From Chloroflexota bacterium (GTDB lineage Bacteria > Chloroflexota > Anaerolineae > Caldilineales > Caldilineaceae), in the NCBI GenBank assembly GCA_018969295.1, contig JAGWYN010000070.1, positions 1 through 14,826 of the forward strand: a stretch of 14,826 nt of DNA, written 5' to 3'. Made by a program: the position numbers and the translations under genes. Positions 13,051 through 14,826 of the stretch are shown here, piece after piece. The first letter of the stretch is position 1, and each line of letters starts with the position of its first letter. Below the pieces are notes generated by a model. That model had not been told where the DNA came from and searched no databases. It saw nothing but the letters and a program-made list of their open reading frames with translations.

Positions 13051-13701
13051 AAAAACAAACATCGAGGAGCCTTTTCTCGATCATCTAGCCGGTCTGGGCT
13101 GGGACGTTATCCGTTTGCAGCAGGTGCAGACACCGGACCAGAGCTTCCACACCAGTTTCGACCAGGTAGTGCTGCTGCCGAAGCGAGAGGCCGTTCTGCG
13201 CCGCATCAACTCCTTCCTGACCGACGACCAGGTAGCCGAGGTAACGCGGCGCATCACAGCTGCGCCCTACGCTAGTACAGGTCGGCCCAGATAAATCCAC
13301 GAATTCATGCGGCGCAATCCGCCGGATTGTGGACTGCACACCCGAGCAGAGTGTATCACTATATCAACGAGTTATCTGCGCCGACCTGTACTAGCGACTT
13401 TTCTACTGGCGCACGTAAAGAAGCTGAGGCGACCAGTAAGACACACATCGGCCTCATCAACGGCAATCAGCTTTTGGATTTACTCATCAAGCATCGAATC
13501 GGCGTGGCAGAAAAGACGCTCACTGTGCTCGTTCTCGACGATGATTGGTGGGGTGAACTCTTGGCCCCGGCCATGGCTCTGCCGACACCAGTCGCTGCGC
13601 CAGAGCTCATCACTCCAACAGAGGCTGGCCCCGATTTGCCCACTGCCGAAGAGTCTGAAGTGGCCAACACCTGGCCGCGCCCAAGGACACGCGCCCGGTA
13701 G
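13042..13701 (+). pseudogene. HsdR N-terminal remnant joined to an Mrr-like C-terminus, split by a MITE
   Basis: The first part (to 13269) reads DEKTNIEEPFLDHLAGLGWD, then QTPDQSFHTSFDQVVLLPK and INSFLTDDQVAEVTRRIT. This is the extreme N-terminus of type I restriction subunit HsdR, about 75 residues of roughly 1000. The second part (from 13393) reads SDFSTGARKEAEATSKTHIG and LINGNQLLDLLIKHRIGV. This is the end of an Mrr-type endonuclease domain, after its catalytic residues. A 117-bp inverted-repeat element sits between them. Removing it with one TA copy joins ...AAPYA to SDFSTGAR in a single frame, so the chimera existed before the insertion. The start may be the CTG at 13042, which overlaps the upstream TGA; no ATG is available. 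There is no nuclease core, so it is not functional. Confidence 0.7.
13275..13391. mobile_element. 117-bp MITE, IS630/Tc1-like, flanked by TA
   Basis: The terminal inverted repeats begin GTACAGGTCGGC...CAGATAA and end TTATCTG...GCCGACCTGTAC. They are complementary over 20 bases with one mismatch (including the flanking GCTA/TAGC the match is 24 of 25, from 13270-13294 to 13372-13396). TA flanks each side (13273-13274 and 13392-13393), as expected for IS630/Tc1 target duplication. The interior has no coding capacity. It inserts a stop (TAA at 13292-13294) into the HsdR/Mrr frame. Confidence 0.8.
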
Positions 13702-14156
13702 AGATGAAAGCCATTACCGCCGAAGACCTGCGCGCACTCTGGCAGGCGGCCTTGCATTCGGGTAAACGCGATTTCGCCATCATTACACTCATTGCCACCT
13801 CAGGCGTGCGTGCAGGGGAGTTAGTCAGCATGAACCTGCGCCAGTTGGACCTGCGCCAGGGCCTCGCCTGGGTGAATGGCAAACGCGGCTGGCGCAAGGT
13901 TTTTCTGGGCAAAGCCAGCGTGGAGGCGATCCTGGCCTATCTGCCGGAGCGTCCCACCAACGGTGGCGATGCCCTCTGGCTCAACGTCAAGGGTCGTCCG
14001 CTTACCACGGATGGCATCCGGCAACTGGTGGACCGGCTGGCCATCGAGGCCAACGTCACCGGTCGCCACAATCTCCATGCCTTCCGCCATCGGGCCGCCC
14101 AATCCTGGCTGAACCGCGGCATCAACGCGCAGATCGTCGCCAAGGCACTCGGCCAT
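13663..14156 (+). pseudogene. Subfamily-I tyrosine recombinase, truncated at both ends
   Basis: The frame reads through PKDTRPVEMKAITAEDLRAL, LIATSGVRAGELVSMNLRQL (Arg I), NGKRGWRKVFLGKASVEAIL, LTTDGIRQLVDRLAIEANVT and GRHNLHAFRHRAAQSWLNRG (HxxRH), then IVAKALGH. It stops matching at 14156. Its sister copy at 9766-10149 continues with ADVTTTLMIYGNQD, so the catalytic Tyr is missing here. The core-binding N-terminal domain is also absent: a TGA lies in frame upstream and the Mrr-like remnant precedes it. The ATG at 13704 gives an open frame of 202 codons that ends in antisense sequence of the convergent recombinase. Non-functional. Confidence 0.82.
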
Positions 14157-14157
14157 C

Positions 14158-14674
14158 GAGCGTCATCCGGTTGCCGTTGGCCATGGACCCAAAGGCGGGG
14201 GCTTCCGGCTTCACGGCGCCGCGCTCGGCGAGGTAGCGGCGCATCTGCTTGCGCATGTGAGCGCCGATGTAAGTTGTGCGGGCCTTCTGCCCCTTGCCCA
14301 TCTTCACCGTGACCACGCCCGTCTTCATGTCCACGTCGCCGATGTTCAGCGCGAGATCAACTTGCTGGCCCGTACACCGGAATCCAGCAGGAAGAGGCAC
14401 AGGGCTTTGTCGCGTTCATAGGCGCAACTGCGCAGGATCGTCTGAATCTCGGTGGCGGCGAACGCCGGCAAGATTCGTTTTTCCAGCCTGGGCATCTGCA
14501 CCTTGGCAAAGGGTGAGACGGCGAGCAACTCGTCGCGCACGCAGTAATTCAGGAAGGCTCGGATCACGCGGGCCAGGTTATTCTGATACTGGCTGGAAAG
14601 CTCCCGGCGGCTCAGGGAAACGAGGAAGCGCCGCAGGTCATGGGCGGTCAGCTGCTGGAGCGTTTTGGTCTGTC
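14158..14674 (-). pseudogene. Subfamily-II tyrosine recombinase, truncated and frameshifted
   Basis: On the minus strand, TLQQLTAHDLRRFLVSLSRR, RAFLNYCVRDELLAVSPFAK, LRSCAYERDKALCLFLLDSG and VRAS (Arg I) are in one frame. LALNIGDVDMKTGVVTVKMG, KGQKARTTYIGAHMRKQMRR and MANGNRMTLDG follow in another frame. The change falls at about 14358, where extra base(s) interrupt the SELVALNI-type segment. The copy ends at 14158 against the convergent subfamily-I fragment, and begins at about 14674, 30 bp from the tRNA 3' end. It lacks the HxxR box, second His and Tyr, and the N-terminal helices. It is closely similar to 7495-8290 but not identical, so it is a separate copy. Confidence 0.8.
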
Positions 14675-14704
14675 AATACGGAACTACTACCTATTGTGGT
14701 TCAG

Positions 14705-14778
<74 letters not shown>

Positions 14779-14786
14779 TGATTTAG

Positions 14787-14814
14787 AAGCCGCCAGCAAA
14801 TTTGCTGGCGGCTT
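14787..14814. terminator. Perfect 28-bp palindrome, possible bidirectional terminator
   Basis: AAGCCGCCAGCAAA is followed directly by its exact complement. The GC-rich stem ends in AA/TT and is followed by short T-rich tails (TTTAG on plus, TTCTAAA on minus). It lies just upstream of the tRNA 5' end, so it probably ends transcription from a gene outside the window. The loop would be formed by the central AAATTT. Confidence 0.5.
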
Positions 14815-14826
14815 TAGAGTTGCGGG

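Noticed and set aside
14658..14704. Attachment-site duplication of the tRNA 3' end
   Set aside because: I found no second copy of the tRNA 3' sequence elsewhere in the window, so no att pair can be claimed.

Overview
This window looks like an accessory, heavily rearranged stretch of a bacterial chromosome. The Thr/Pro repeat linker of the 'TPTATPTHTPT' kind, the divergent secreted alkaline phosphatase, the UPF0175/DUF3368 and HTH/PIN modules and the palindromic 'AGAAAC-NNN-GTTTCT' repeats all recall Chloroflexota (Anaerolineae or Caldilineae type). That assignment is an inference from gene style; no taxonomic marker is present apart from one tRNA.

Layout. Positions 1-700 hold a decayed IS3-type transposase end and an unassigned reading frame. 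Positions 760-1760 carry a promoter and a tightly overlapping three-gene run: an unknown small protein, a C39-like papain-fold peptidase and the N-terminus of what looks like an SNF2-type helicase. The run is cut off by the 3' end of an alkaline phosphatase gene on the other strand (1764-3329). Positions 3430-4044 are a patchwork of a recombinase scrap, an IS630 scrap and the C-terminus of an IS4-type transposase. A secreted formylglycine-generating-enzyme-like (SUMF1-fold) protein with a repeat linker of about 590 bp follows on the minus strand (4230-5894). Then come an internally deleted ISKra4-type transposase (6055-6370) and an HTH antitoxin/PIN toxin pair whose toxin is cut by a tyrosine recombinase fragment (6797-8290). 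Next are a small unknown gene with a leaderless-type promoter (8389-8745) and a UPF0175 antitoxin/DUF3368 toxin pair (8800-9571) in which a 17-bp tandem triplication frameshifts the toxin. Positions 9766-10472 contain recombinase and DUF6516 scraps. An antitoxin fused in frame to an internally deleted IS630 transposase lies at 10576-11457.

From 11611 the window carries the remains of a restriction region: an intact AlbA_2/ATPase-type regulator-like protein, then an HsdR N-terminal remnant joined to an Mrr-like C-terminus. A small TA-flanked MITE splits the HsdR/Mrr frame. The window ends with two convergent recombinase fragments (13663-14674), an elongator-type tRNA with anticodon CAT (14705-14778, minus) and a perfect 28-bp palindrome.

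Functionally, the probably intact genes are the small operon proteins at 812-1595, the phosphatase, the SUMF1-like protein, the HTH antitoxin, the gene at 8389-8745, the UPF0175 antitoxin, the AlbA_2 protein and the tRNA. Nearly everything else is debris of toxin-antitoxin modules, restriction genes, transposases and two subfamilies of tyrosine recombinase, as in a decaying defence or integration hotspot next to a tRNA.
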